Part shown: positions 8,933-17,675 of the stretch, piece by piece
Numbering within the stretch: the stretch's first letter is position 1
Layout of the letters: the number at the start of each line of letters is the position of its first letter
Origin: Acidisoma sp965199065
Lineage (GTDB): Bacteria; Pseudomonadota; Alphaproteobacteria; Acetobacterales; Acetobacteraceae
Length of the DNA stretch: 64,000 nt
Assembly (NCBI RefSeq): GCF_965199065.1
Contig: NZ_CBDAQN010000001.1
Location: forward strand, 124,001 to 188,000
Direction of reading: 5' to 3'
Made by a program: the position numbers and the translations under genes
Notes under the pieces: model-generated
The model's input: only the letters and a program-made list of their open reading frames with translations
The model's database searches: none
Told to the model about the DNA's origin: nothing

Positions 8933-9478
8933 ATGACGAAACCCGATCTGGTGGCCTTGTGGGAGGCCCATTGCCGCTACGAGTTCGAGACCCGCGATGT
9001 CGATGCCACAATGGCCACGATGGTCGATCAACCTTACGTCAACCACATCCCGACAATGACCGGCGGCGTTGGCCACGACCAGCTCAAGCGCTTCTATAAA
9101 TACCATTTCGTCGAGGGCAATCCGCCGAACTTCCGCCTGACCTCGATCAGCCGGACCGTCGGCGACGCCCGCATCGTCGACGAGTTCATCATGCACTTTA
9201 CCCATACGACCGAGATCGACTGGCTGCTGCCGGGCGTGCCGCCCACCGGTCGCGCCGTGGATGTTCCCGCCGTCGCCATCATCCAGTTCGAGGACGATAA
9301 GCTGGTGCACGAACACATATACTGGGACCAGGCCTCGGTGCTGGTTCAGGTCGGACTGCTCGATCCTGCGGGCCTGCCGGTCGCGGGCGCCGAAACGGCG
9401 CGCAAGGTCGCCGACAAAACGCTGCCGAGCAACACGCTGATGGCGCGCTGGGCAGAGAGCGAGAGGCAGCCGATCTGA
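8933..9478 (+). CDS. SnoaL/NTF2-like fold protein
   Basis: A 181-residue protein with the cone-shaped NTF2-like fold pattern: an N-terminal helix pair (LVALWEAHCRYEFETRD), a PYVNHIPTMTGGVGHDQLKRFY block and C-terminal strands (VPAVAIIQFEDDKLVHEHIYWDQASVLVQ). Related proteins bind small hydrophobic molecules and include polyketide cyclases and steroid isomerases, but many have no known reaction. No specific function can be assigned. ATG 8933 follows a GAGAGGCG sequence. It is probably transcribed with the rhodanese and converges on the DUF2272 gene. Confidence 0.75.
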   Translation: MTKPDLVALWEAHCRYEFETRDVDATMATMVDQPYVNHIPTMTGGVGHDQLKRFYKYHFVEGNPPNFRLTSISRTVGDARIVDEFIMHFTHTTEIDWLLPGVPPTGRAVDVPAVAIIQFEDDKLVHEHIYWDQASVLVQVGLLDPAGLPVAGAETARKVADKTLPSNTLMARWAESERQPI

Positions 9479-9488
9479 AGCGTCTGCG

Positions 9489-10382
9489 CTAGTCGTTGTA
9501 CGCGACACGGATGACGACGAGCCAGGGGTAGCGCGTGTCGACCACAGTGCCGTCAGGCGCGGCGAGCATACCTTGACCCGTGACCGGCACATGCGTCAGG
9601 GCAACGGCATCTTGGACGTTGCCGCCGACGATGCTGATCTGCCCTGGCTGCCGGTCGACCACGAGGCCGCAATGGCCGGTGAAGCGCCCGGCCGGAAGCT
9701 CGGCGTAGGTCAACGTCGACGCGCCGTTCCGCCCGTAACAGATAAGATCGCCGACGGCAGGCGCGTAAGCATCCGGCGGCTCCGCCTGGATACCGTACTG
9801 GCCAAGGTGATCCTGCGTCTCGGCAATCGCCGCGTCGATATAGACGCTGTGTGACTCCGAGTAAGGGAAGGCGGGGCCGGCGCCCGCCATCCGCATGACG
9901 AAAGAGATAAAGGCTGCGGACCAGGCGTAGTCACCGTCATCCTCAGCGGCGAAGATGTTGCCCGAGGCATCATGCTCGCCGGTCCATCCCGATGTCGGAT
10001 TGCTTTCGTCCATCCCAAGCCACCAGTAAAGGCCGACCCGCTGCCAGAAACCTGGTTTCCGTTCCGCCTTCGCATCGGGGTCGGCGGGCGCGTCGTCCGC
10101 CGGGTTGCCGTCGTACACGACCTGACCCCAGGCTCGCCATTCGCCCATCGCGAGCGCAACCGCGGCGGCCCGACTGAAGACGCCGTAGCAGCTACGAACG
10201 AAAGGCGGCTCCTGCGCATCATCGACCTGAGCCGTGCAGGCGGCGACCGAAGGCGCTGACACTGAAGCGGACGGGTGCGTTTTCGTTACGCCGGCACAGG
10301 CGGCGAGGGCGGACGTGCAGAGAAACGTTCCTAGCCAGCGCCGAACAAGCCTGAGGCGGCTCAAGTCGCGGAACTCAGGCAC
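9489..10382 (-). CDS. DUF2272-domain lipoprotein
   Basis: Predicted envelope lipoprotein with a DUF2272 domain. With GTG 10382 as start, an arginine-rich n-region is followed by WLGTFLCTSALAAC, a lipobox ending in cysteine, then a polar linker. The GTG start overlaps the stop of mtnA (GTGCCTGA), which supports it; ATG 10421 would add 13 residues inside mtnA. The domain carries AWSAAFISFVMRMAG and GHCGLVVD, which resemble the Cys/His organisation of NlpC/P60-like amidases, but the expected cysteine in the first motif is replaced by serine/alanine, so catalytic activity is doubtful. Related DUF2272 genes are common in alphaproteobacteria, with no established role. Confidence 0.72.
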   Translation of the reverse strand: MPEFRDLSRLRLVRRWLGTFLCTSALAACAGVTKTHPSASVSAPSVAACTAQVDDAQEPPFVRSCYGVFSRAAAVALAMGEWRAWGQVVYDGNPADDAPADPDAKAERKPGFWQRVGLYWWLGMDESNPTSGWTGEHDASGNIFAAEDDGDYAWSAAFISFVMRMAGAGPAFPYSESHSVYIDAAIAETQDHLGQYGIQAEPPDAYAPAVGDLICYGRNGASTLTYAELPAGRFTGHCGLVVDRQPGQISIVGGNVQDAVALTHVPVTGQGMLAAPDGTVVDTRYPWLVVIRVAYND

Positions 10383-11459
10383 GCTCGGGAAAGATCGAGA
10401 GCAACCCGGCGGGCGAGGCATCGCAGCGCCCTCGCTCGGTGATAAGGCCGGTGACGAGCCGCGCCGGAGTTACGTCGAACGCAGGGTTCGCGGCACTGCT
10501 GCCAGGTGGCGTCACCTGAATGGTCGCCATCGACCCGTCGGCGGTTTGACCGGTCATCAAAGTGACCTCCGTGGCGGACCGCTCCTCGATTGGAATTTCC
10601 GCCACGCCGTCGGTGATGGTCCAGTCTATGGTGGTAGACGGGAGCGCCACCCAGAAGGGCACGCCGTTGTCCCGTGCCGCCAGAGCCTTGAGGTAGGTGC
10701 CGATCTTGTTTGCCGCGTCCCCAGCGCGCGTCACGCGGTCGGCGCCGACGATGACGAGATCGACATCGCCGTGCTGCATCAGGTGACCGCCGGCGTTGTC
10801 GGCAATGACCGTGTGCGGAACCCCATGGCTGCCAAGTTCCCAGGCGGTGAGCGATGCGCCCTGGTTCCGCGGCCGCGTCTCATCCACCCAGACATGGATA
10901 TCGATGCCTGCGTCATGAGCCATATAGATCGGCGCCAGAGCAGTGCCCCAATCAACCGTCGCGATCCAGCCGGCATTGCAATGCGTCAGAACGTTCACCG
11001 GCTTGCCCGGCTTCTGCGCGGCGCGGATGAGGTCGAGGCCAAAGCGTCCGATCGCTTCGTTCTGAGCGACATCCTCGTCCGCGATCTTAGCCGCTTCGTC
11101 ATAGGCGACTGCCACCCGATCAGGAACGCGTGTGTTGCGCAGCCGGGTCAGCATGCGGTCGAGCGCCCATTGCAGATTGACGGCCGTCGGACGTGTGGCG
11201 CCGAGCATCGCTGCGTCCCGCTCCATCGCATCCGTGGAGGGATCGGTCTCAGCGCAAGGCAAAGCCCATAGGCCGCAGCAGCGCCGATCAGCGGCGCGCC
11301 CCGCACCTGCATCGTGCGGATTGCAGTCGCCATCTCCTCTGCGGTTGCTATCCGGAGGATGCTTAACGACCAGGGAATTCTGGTCTGGTCGATGATGTGG
11401 ACGGCCCAGCCGTCCTCATCCAGCCAGATGCTGCGATAGGGGACACCGTCGATTTTCAT
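10375..11459 (-). pseudogene. mtnA: S-methyl-5-thioribose-1-phosphate isomerase with a frameshift
   Basis: MtnA converts methylthioribose-1-phosphate to methylthioribulose-1-phosphate in methionine salvage. The 5' part (from ATG 11459) encodes MQVRGAPLIGAAAAYGLCLALR; the remainder continues in another frame with LGATRPTAVNLQWALDRM, the catalytic-cysteine segment HCNAGWIATVDWG and the GADRVTRAGDAANKIGTY block. The two frames join near 11240-11252, where one missing base accounts for the shift; no slippery heptamer is seen. All family motifs downstream are intact, so this is either a recent inactivating deletion or a sequencing error. Corrected length is about 361 residues, normal for the family. 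It overlaps the DUF2272 gene downstream and follows the UPF0262 gene by 12 bases. Confidence 0.87.
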
Positions 11460-11471
11460 GGCGCGCTAACT

Positions 11472-11972
11472 CTATGCTGACTGGGATGTGACGCGGTGAT
11501 GAAGCACCGCAATGAGCGTGAAAAGCCGCCGCGCGGTCGCGAGGTCGATTTCGACTTTGCTCTCCAGCCTTGCGGCGACAAGGGCCGCTCCCTCATTGTG
11601 AAGGCCGCGCCGGCCCATATCGATCGCCTGAATTCGAGCCTCACGCCCGTCCTGAACCGCCGTGGCATAGCTATCCAGCATCATAACGTAGTCTTTGATG
11701 AGACGCCTCAATGGCCCGAGCGCCAGCCCGATCAGTGTGATCGGCTGCATAGCCTCGTCGCGAATGTCGAACAGCAGCCGCCCGTCGCGCACGGAGAGCG
11801 TCAATACGAAGGGACCAAGCCCCGCTCCGCGTGGGGCGAAGAAGTTGCCGTGCTCCAGATCGAGAACCGCCTGCGCGCGATCGGCCTCGATCATCGGCGG
11901 CAGATCACCGGGCGAACTATCGTGCAGAAGGACCCGCGACAGGTGCGGGACGGGCAGATTATCGGCCGTCAT
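11472..11972 (-). CDS. UPF0262-family protein
   Basis: Conserved alphaproteobacterial protein of unknown function. The hallmark block IQAIDMGRRGLHNEGA and the following ARLESKVEIDLATARRLFTLI, plus RRLIKDYVMMLDSYATAV, identify the family. ATG 11972 gives a 166-residue protein and overlaps the end of the small upstream gene by 14 bases; an ATG at 11999 would add nine residues. No catalytic motif, signal peptide or membrane segment is visible. It sits 12 bases upstream of mtnA and may be co-transcribed with it. Confidence 0.82.
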   Translation of the reverse strand: MTADNLPVPHLSRVLLHDSSPGDLPPMIEADRAQAVLDLEHGNFFAPRGAGLGPFVLTLSVRDGRLLFDIRDEAMQPITLIGLALGPLRRLIKDYVMMLDSYATAVQDGREARIQAIDMGRRGLHNEGAALVAARLESKVEIDLATARRLFTLIAVLHHRVTSQSA

Positions 11973-12180
11973 CGGTATTGCCACGCAGCTCCATGACAAT
12001 CCTTGTCAGCCTGGAACGGCCCTTGAACAAGAGTTCCTCCCCGCAGGGCAGCAAGCAGCGAGCCTTGCCGTGGCGCACGGCAACAGTCGAGCCGGATACC
12101 GGCCAGGCGCGCATGGCCTGCGCACCGTCCGGTCGCTCTGAAATCGCGCGGCTGATTACTGACATCGTGTCGTCGCCCAT
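11959..12180 (-). CDS. Small basic hypothetical protein
   Basis: I do not recognise this gene. From ATG 12180 it encodes about 73 residues with GSTVAVRHGKARCLLPCGEELLF and a basic C-terminal helix (RSRLTRIVMELRG). The start is uncertain: ATG 12165 would give a shorter form and the frame stays open up to 12369. Its stop overlaps the UPF0262 start by 14 bases in the same orientation, which is the main argument that it is real. Confidence 0.45.
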   Translation of the reverse strand: MGDDTMSVISRAISERPDGAQAMRAWPVSGSTVAVRHGKARCLLPCGEELLFKGRSRLTRIVMELRGNTDDGR

Positions 12181-12235
12181 GAATGTTAGCGGCAGATCGT
12201 TGGCCCGAACCACACTCGCAAACCTGGCAGGTCGT

Positions 12236-12350
12236 CCCGGGGCAGCATTTGTTCCTGGAACAGACGCTGTTCTAGAAGAAGTCGGAGCCCGAAGGAAGCA
12301 GCGCCGGCCGGGCGGCTCTTGCGACTCGGGTTCTACAACATGCTTCCGGG
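12236..12350 (+). ncRNA. Possible structured RNA (SRP-RNA-like apex), weak
   Basis: The two halves of this stretch pair in several short helices: CCCGG with CCGGG, AGCAT with ATGCT, TTGT with ACAA, GGAAC with GTTCT, and GTCGG with CCGGC. Near the apex is GAAGGAAGCAGC (12291-12302), identical to the conserved bacterial SRP-RNA (4.5S) sequence. Against this, the conserved CAGG on the other side of the loop reads CGGA and the tetraloop would be CGAA rather than GGAA. It is therefore a candidate only. Confidence 0.2.
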
Positions 12351-12382
12351 GCAACATGACCGCATGCACACGACAGAGTTAT

Positions 12383-12410
12383 CGGGCAGCAGCCTGAAAC
12401 GCCCGTTTTT
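12383..12410 (+). terminator. Short GC stem followed by T5
   Basis: CGGGC (12383-12387) pairs with GCCCG (12401-12405) around a 13-base loop and is followed directly by TTTTT. It would end a plus-strand transcript coming from the possible RNA upstream. The stem has only five pairs, so confidence is low. Confidence 0.27.
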
Positions 12411-12940
12411 CATAAACAGCGACGCATGCGCCGAGGTGCACCCGCCGGCCGACCGCGCGGGCTCAGGTAATTTCAGGATCTACCTGACGGGCGCATCGAA
12501 TCTGTAGATCAAGGTGGTGTGCGTTGACGCGTCTCATCAGCGCGCGGCGGTGGAACCTACTACCCGCTCGAAATAAAAATGCACAAACGAGAGTGATCGC
12601 AGCGCCTTTTTCTTGACAGTTCGATTTGAGACTTGAGATAGCGGGATGCTGTCCGGCTCCGCGCGTCGCGTCGGTTGCACGGTCGGCGAGGCAGAGGGGT
12701 TACGACTATCCGGTGGTGCCGCATCAAGAAGATGCAAACCCTCAGGTGCGTTCCACGGGAGAGGTGCCCGGGAAAGAAATCTCGGGGCGATCATTGTCTG
12801 CAGCGGTGAGACGTTTTGTTGGCGGGCCTGGTTGCCGGAGCGATGCACGCCACTGTCGAGAGAAGAAGAGTGCCGACGACCGGCCGAAACGCCCGGTCGG
12901 TGAATGACCAACACATCAACGAGACAGAAGGAGTGATGCT

Positions 12941-13837
12941 GTGAGCAAGGACAACACGGGCGAGACGGGGTCTACCCCGCGCGCCCAGGCGATGGCAGTC
13001 AGGGCGTCAACGCGCCGCGCACCGGCTAAACGTGGCGCTACCGCGACGAAAGCCAGCAGCACGCGGAAGACCGCGACAAAGCCCGCTTCCAAGACCACGA
13101 AGGCTGCAGCGAAGCCCGTCAAGACACCGGCACGGGCTGCGGCAAAGAAAACGACCACTGCACGCAAGCCGGCAGCCACGAAGTCTACGGCGACCGCCAG
13201 CCGGCGCGGCACGGCGACGAAAACTGTGGCGTCCCGCAAGCCTGCGGCGCGCTCCGCAACATCACGCACCGCCACATCGCGCAAGGCCGCTCCCACGACC
13301 AAGCGCGCTGCTGCGAAAACGACGACGACGGCTCGCAAAACTGCCGCCACGCGCAAGCCAGCGACGAGTACGGCTCGCAAGACGGCGACCGCACGCAAGC
13401 CTGTCGCCGCTGCGCGCAAGCCTGCAGCAGCCGCACGCAAGATGTCGACGCCACGCAAGACCGCGACCGCTGCCCGCAAGACGACGGCCGCGTCCGCCCG
13501 CAAGTCGCCGGCGAGCACACGGAAGACGCCCGCGACCACGCGTTCGACTGGCACGACACGGAAGGCAGCTCCCGCTCGTAAACCGGCGACACGGACACCG
13601 GCAACCGCCCGTAAGTCTGCGGTTGCAAAGAAGACGGTCACCCGCGGCCGCCGGTCCGCGGCCATGCCCGTGATCGACGACGTGCAGGAGCCAATGGTGG
13701 AAACCTCGGCTTCATTCCACGAGGAAAGCAAGCCTAAGACGCGACGCCCGCGCAAGCCGAAGCAGGAGAGCATGCCCGTCATCGACAGCGACGACGGCGA
13801 GGCTGACGAGCACGAAGACGGTTCCGACAACGAGTAG
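12941..13837 (+). CDS. Histone H1-like Lys/Ala-rich protein with acidic tail
   Basis: Encodes 298 residues dominated by alanine, lysine, arginine and threonine in irregular KTA/RKPA/RKTA repeats, like eukaryotic histone H1 tails and bacterial H1-like proteins (HctB, AlgP). Such proteins bind DNA without sequence specificity and compact the nucleoid. The last 60 residues change character: MPVIDDVQEPMVET, a basic RRPRKPKQ patch, a second MPVID, and a strongly acidic end (DSDDGEADEHEDGSDNE). Start GTG 12941 has AGAAGGAG 7 bases upstream. The DNA is internally repetitive at codon level (CGCAAG, GCGACC) but not an exact tandem repeat. Convergent with a glycosyltransferase. A histone-like role is inferred from composition only. 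Confidence 0.75.
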   Translation: MSKDNTGETGSTPRAQAMAVRASTRRAPAKRGATATKASSTRKTATKPASKTTKAAAKPVKTPARAAAKKTTTARKPAATKSTATASRRGTATKTVASRKPAARSATSRTATSRKAAPTTKRAAAKTTTTARKTAATRKPATSTARKTATARKPVAAARKPAAAARKMSTPRKTATAARKTTAASARKSPASTRKTPATTRSTGTTRKAAPARKPATRTPATARKSAVAKKTVTRGRRSAAMPVIDDVQEPMVETSASFHEESKPKTRRPRKPKQESMPVIDSDDGEADEHEDGSDNE

Positions 13838-13847
13838 TTGCGGCTTC

Positions 13848-13893
13848 GGCAGCACGTATGCGGCGGCACGGCGCCGTCGCCATGCGTGCTGCC
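13848..13893. terminator. Long hairpin between convergent genes
   Basis: GGCAGCACGTATG (13848-13860) pairs with CATGCGTGCTGCC (13881-13893), 12 Watson-Crick pairs plus one G-U. It lies 11 bases after the stop of the histone-like gene and before the end of the convergent glycosyltransferase. No T-tract follows, but position and strength suggest a transcription barrier for one or both genes. Confidence 0.5.
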
Positions 13894-13960
13894 TCTTCGG
13901 CTGGTTGGCTAATCATCGGCGACCGGCTCTCCGTCGCCGATATCTATCTAAGAGCGTTTC

Positions 13961-15010
13961 TTAACTGGCCGTAAGGAGCTTGGCGAAGCGTGTTCCCTGC
14001 TCGGCCCAAGTCGGGAAGGCACGGCCCGCTTGCCATGCCGCTTCAGCGAGCGCCTGCCGCAACGGGAGGCTGAAAACGAGACGCCTCAGCCCCTTCGAAA
14101 GTTGCACGAAGTCGCCGCTGTCGACGATCACGCTCCCCTCGTTGGGGATGACCTCGGGAGCCGCAGCTCCTTTGGTGACGGCGAGGGGGAGGCCCCGGCG
14201 CACGGCCTCCGCAACCGCCATCCCGTAGCCTTCAAAGCGACTGCCGGAGACGAAGATGTCGGCGTTTCGCCAAAGCGCCTCCAGTTGGTCCGGAGCACAA
14301 GCGCCAGCGAAGACGACACGATCGGCAAGACCGGTCTCCTCCACCAGCGACTGAAGCGCTGCCGCATGAGCCGGGTCGATCCCGCCGTCGCCACAGATCG
14401 TCAGCATCCAGTCGAGGTCGGGAAGTCCCGCCAACGCGCGCAGGACGGTGTCGTGGCCCTTGCGGGGGATAAGGCTGCCAATAGCGAGCAGGCGGCATAT
14501 GCGGCCGCCGGAGCCTATGCTGCGGGCCGCCTGTGCAATGCCCGGTGTGACCACGTCGACCGCCTTCGGTGGCACGGCCAGCGCCGCCAGCACATCGCTG
14601 CGGGTGGTCTCGCTCGGCACCACGATCCGGGCAAGCCGAGGAAGAACCCGCCGCTCGATAGCCGCGAAACAGTCGCGCTCAGCCTCGGACAGTTGTGGTT
14701 CGAGAGACATCAGGTGATGCACCATCCCGACGGCGCCGGCCCTCTGCAGGTGCTCCTCCAGCCCGTCGAAGGCGTAGAGGCAGAAGCCGTCTATCACCGG
14801 TAGATCATCGGGCCTCCGACCCCGATGGGCGCGCCACAACTCCCGGGCCGAGGCCCGCGCCGCTGCGTCGGGCCCCGGGTGGGCGCCGGCAACGGGCGCC
14901 ATCGTCACATCCTGCCCGAGGCTACGGAGCTGTTCGGCGAGTTGCGTGTCGAAGACGATAGCGCCGGTCGTCGGCGGAAAATCACCGGGGATAAAGAACG
15001 TCACGGTCAT
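13961..15010 (-). CDS. Glycosyltransferase family 4 protein
   Basis: Predicted retaining GT-B glycosyltransferase (349 aa). N-terminal start MTVTFFIPGDFPP with the TGAIVFDTQLAEQL segment fits the acceptor domain; the C-terminal nucleotide-sugar domain shows AIGSLIPRKGHDTVLRAL, LTICGDG, ADIFVSGSRFEGYGMAVAEAVRRGLPL with the EX7E-type glutamates, and GAAAPEVI. The sugar and acceptor are unknown. It is cytosolic or membrane-peripheral. The next minus-strand gene upstream (GNAT acetyltransferase) ends 37 bases before its start, so the two are probably expressed together. Confidence 0.88.
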   Translation of the reverse strand: MTVTFFIPGDFPPTTGAIVFDTQLAEQLRSLGQDVTMAPVAGAHPGPDAAARASARELWRAHRGRRPDDLPVIDGFCLYAFDGLEEHLQRAGAVGMVHHLMSLEPQLSEAERDCFAAIERRVLPRLARIVVPSETTRSDVLAALAVPPKAVDVVTPGIAQAARSIGSGGRICRLLAIGSLIPRKGHDTVLRALAGLPDLDWMLTICGDGGIDPAHAAALQSLVEETGLADRVVFAGACAPDQLEALWRNADIFVSGSRFEGYGMAVAEAVRRGLPLAVTKGAAAPEVIPNEGSVIVDSGDFVQLSKGLRRLVFSLPLRQALAEAAWQAGRAFPTWAEQGTRFAKLLTAS

Positions 15011-15047
15011 GGAGGCAGCACCGGCGTCGCCGTTCGCATCAGGACCG

Positions 15048-15614
15048 TCAGACTTTCAGATGGTCGGGGATAGTAAAGCCCAGGTGATGCGGGATGCTCC
15101 AGACCTCCTTGATCGCGCGGATACGGCGAAAGCCGGCGCGTTCGTAGGCTGGCAGGGCACGCGGATGATCGGCCGTGCACGTGTTGACAGTCATGCCTCG
15201 GATCGGACCCGACCAGGCATTGGCGATGGCATGTTGCAGGAATGCAGCGCCGAGACCGCGGCCGATGGCGTGAGGCATCAACCCAAAGTAGTTCAGATTA
15301 ATGTAGGGCCAAGACGTGGCGTCCAATTCATAGAAGCCGGCCTCTTCGCCATCGAGATAGAGGACGTGAACCGCCACCTGCGGGTTGCGGAGAACCGACG
15401 CGAGTTCCGCGTCGGGCATGACACGCCTCAGCCACCAGAGGTGAGGGTGGCCGACCTTCATCTGCAAAACGCGGTATTCGTCGTTCGTGGGAAAGCGAAC
15501 CCGACGAACCTGGGCATTGGCGGGAAGCACGGGATGAGGGCCCGGCTGGCGCTCCGTCATGCGAAGGAAGGTCACCGTGACGCCGACACGCGTTACCGCC
15601 TCGGTGTCCCTCAT
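15048..15614 (-). CDS. GNAT-family N-acetyltransferase
   Basis: Acetyl-CoA-dependent acyltransferase of the GNAT fold, 188 residues from ATG 15614; ATG 15653 would add 13 residues. The acetyl-CoA-binding motif is seen in LMPHAIGRGLGAAFLQHAI (loop pattern IGRGLG), followed by VNTCTADHPRALPAYERAGFRRI, the usual motif B. Alphaproteobacterial relatives of this subgroup are uncharacterised, so the substrate is unknown. It sits just downstream of rpoD on the same strand, with 41 bases between them. Confidence 0.83.
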   Translation of the reverse strand: MRDTEAVTRVGVTVTFLRMTERQPGPHPVLPANAQVRRVRFPTNDEYRVLQMKVGHPHLWWLRRVMPDAELASVLRNPQVAVHVLYLDGEEAGFYELDATSWPYINLNYFGLMPHAIGRGLGAAFLQHAIANAWSGPIRGMTVNTCTADHPRALPAYERAGFRRIRAIKEVWSIPHHLGFTIPDHLKV

Positions 15615-15655
15615 CCCATTGCCTCGAGCCTTGCCCAACATAGCGCCCAGCACGC

Positions 15656-17596
15656 TCAGTCGTCCAGGAAGCTGCGGAGCTTTCGGCTGCGGCTAGGGTG
15701 CTTCAGCTTGCGCAGCGCCTTCGCCTCGATCTGCCGGATGCGCTCACGGGTCACGTTGAACTGCTGGCCGACTTCCTCGAGCGTGTGGTCGGTATTCATG
15801 CCAATGCCGAAGCGCATCCGCAGCACACGCTCCTCACGTGGCGTAAGGCTCGAGAGTACACGGGTCGTCGCCTCGCGCAGATTGGCCTGGATCGCGGCGT
15901 CGAGCGGGATGACCGCGTTCTTGTCCTCGATGAAATCCCCGAGATGGCTGTCTTCCTCGTCGCCGATCGGCGTTTCGAGGCTGATCGGCTCCTTGGCGAT
16001 CTTGAGAACCTTGCGGACCTTCTCGAGCGGCATCCCGAGCTTCTCGGCCAGTTCCTCCGGCGCCGGTTCGCGGCCAATCTCGTGCAGCATCTGCCGAGAG
16101 GTACGGACGAGCTTGTTGATCGTCTCGATCATGTGGACCGGAATGCGGATCGTGCGCGCCTGGTCGGCAATGGAGCGCGTAATGGCCTGGCGAATCCACC
16201 ATGTCGCATAAGTGCTGAACTTGTAGCCGCGCCGGTATTCGAACTTATCGACCGCCTTCATCAGCCCGATATTGCCCTCCTGAATGAGGTCCAGGAACTG
16301 CAATCCGCGATTGGTATATTTTTTGGCGATCGAAATCACGAGACGCAGATTAGCCTCGATCATCTCCTTCTTGGCGCGCGCGCTGTCCCGCTCGCCGCGG
16401 CTCACCGTCATGTAGACGCGGCGGAACTCCTCGATTGGAAGGCTGGCGTCGTTGGCAATGGCGCCGATCTGGCCCCGCAACTCGCCGATCTGCTCACCGT
16501 GCTTGGCGACGAACAGCTTCCAGCCCTTGCCGTTGAGGCCGCCCATGCGTTCGATCCAGTTCGGGTCGAGTTCGCTCCCGCGGTACTCCTTCAGGAACTC
16601 GTCGCGCGGCACCTTGCAGGATTCTGCGAGGCGCAGAAGCTGTCCCTCCAAGGCCGTCAGCCGCTGGTTGAGTTGCTTGAACTGCGCCACCAGTTCCTCG
16701 ATGCGGTTGTTGTGCAGACGGACCTGCCGCACCTTCGCCACGAGTTCTTCGCGCTGCTTGGCATAGCTCTTCTCGGAGCGGAGGTTCATCTCCTCGCCAC
16801 TCGTCATCGATTCCAGGCGCTTGTGCTGCACCTTGTGCAGCTTTTTGTAGAGCGCCTCGATCTCCTCGAAAGTTGCCAGCACGTCGGGCTTCAGCTTCTC
16901 CTCGAGCGCCGACAACGAGAGGCTGCTGCCCTCGCCTTCTTCCTCGTCGCTGTCGTCGACCGCGTCGAACGCCGGAGGAGAGGGATCGGGCTCGTCGCTC
17001 TCGCCCTCGGCGGGGGGATTGCCCATGCCCTGCGTCGCCTCGAGGTCGATTACGTCGCGCAGGAGGATCTTGCCGGTCTTCAGCGCCTCGTGCCAGGCGA
17101 CGATCGCGCGGAAGGTAAGGGGGCTTTCGCACAACCCCCCGATCATCATGTCACGACCGGCCTCGATGCGCTTGGCGATCGCGATCTCGCCTTCGCGCGA
17201 CAACAACTCGACGCTGCCCATCTCGCGCAGGTACATGCGCACGGGATCGTCCGTGCGTCCGGCAGTTTCAGCATTGATGTTACCGCTCTGCTCGGTCGCC
17301 TCCTCGTCCTCGGCCTCGAGGGGCTTGGGAGCGACCGCTTCGCCTTCTTCGCTTTCCTCGCTCTCGACGACCTGGATGCCCATCTCGCTGAGCATCGACA
17401 TCACGTCCTCGATCTGCTCGGAGCTGTTCTGCTCGGGCGGGAGGACCGCGTTAAGTTCGTCGAAGGTAATGTAGCCGCGTTCCTTGCCCTTCGCGATAAG
17501 CCGCTTGACCGCGCCGGATTGCGTATCGAGCGTGGTCTCGCTATCGGTGTCGGGGGCGGGTGCCTCGGCAGTCGTAGTGGGCTTCGTTGCCATCAT
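15656..17596 (-). CDS. rpoD: Primary RNA polymerase sigma-70 factor
   Basis: Directs RNA polymerase to housekeeping promoters. All sigma-70 regions are in order: 1.1 (KRLIAKGKERGYITFDELN), 1.2 (DPVRMYLREMGSVELL), an acidic non-conserved insert, 2.1-2.4 (LVISIAKKYTNRGLQFLDL, then YKFSTYATWWIRQAITR), 3 (IRIPVHMIETINKL) and 4 (TPREERVLRMRFGIG, then VTRERIRQIEAKALRKLKH). Length 646 is normal for an alphaproteobacterial RpoD. Start ATG 17596 has AGAGGTG a few bases upstream; a second ATG follows directly. It is the last gene of yqeY-dnaG-rpoD, 79 bases after dnaG. A long plus-strand open frame covering the gene is an antisense artefact. Confidence 0.98.
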   Translation of the reverse strand: MMATKPTTTAEAPAPDTDSETTLDTQSGAVKRLIAKGKERGYITFDELNAVLPPEQNSSEQIEDVMSMLSEMGIQVVESEESEEGEAVAPKPLEAEDEEATEQSGNINAETAGRTDDPVRMYLREMGSVELLSREGEIAIAKRIEAGRDMMIGGLCESPLTFRAIVAWHEALKTGKILLRDVIDLEATQGMGNPPAEGESDEPDPSPPAFDAVDDSDEEEGEGSSLSLSALEEKLKPDVLATFEEIEALYKKLHKVQHKRLESMTSGEEMNLRSEKSYAKQREELVAKVRQVRLHNNRIEELVAQFKQLNQRLTALEGQLLRLAESCKVPRDEFLKEYRGSELDPNWIERMGGLNGKGWKLFVAKHGEQIGELRGQIGAIANDASLPIEEFRRVYMTVSRGERDSARAKKEMIEANLRLVISIAKKYTNRGLQFLDLIQEGNIGLMKAVDKFEYRRGYKFSTYATWWIRQAITRSIADQARTIRIPVHMIETINKLVRTSRQMLHEIGREPAPEELAEKLGMPLEKVRKVLKIAKEPISLETPIGDEEDSHLGDFIEDKNAVIPLDAAIQANLREATTRVLSSLTPREERVLRMRFGIGMNTDHTLEEVGQQFNVTRERIRQIEAKALRKLKHPSRSRKLRSFLDD

Positions 17597-17675
17597 TCAC
17601 ACCTCTCCGACGTGGGTACGCTCGTCTTTGTCCAGCCTCGTGACCGAGGCGTCAGTCTGGTCGTCGTGCCCGTCA

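Larger units (their letters stand above)
12181..12940. other. 760-bp intergenic region without a convincing gene
   Basis: Several short open frames exist on both strands but none has a plausible start or recognisable sequence. What stands out is a possible long hairpin at 12236-12350, a short stem with a T-run at 12383-12410, and a TTGACA at 12613-12618 followed 17 bases later by AGATAG, a weak candidate promoter pointing to the histone-like gene. The base composition is less GC-rich around 12560-12640 than in neighbouring genes. Confidence 0.5.

Noticed and set aside
12537..12914. 125-residue minus-strand open frame in the 12.2-12.9 kb gap
   Set aside because: No Shine-Dalgarno, no recognisable sequence, and proline/arginine-rich composition typical of non-coding GC-rich DNA.
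12941..13837. Histone-like gene considered as a CRISPR or tandem repeat array
   Set aside because: The repeats are degenerate at DNA level, vary in spacing, and remain in frame as a Lys/Ala-rich protein; there are no unique spacers.
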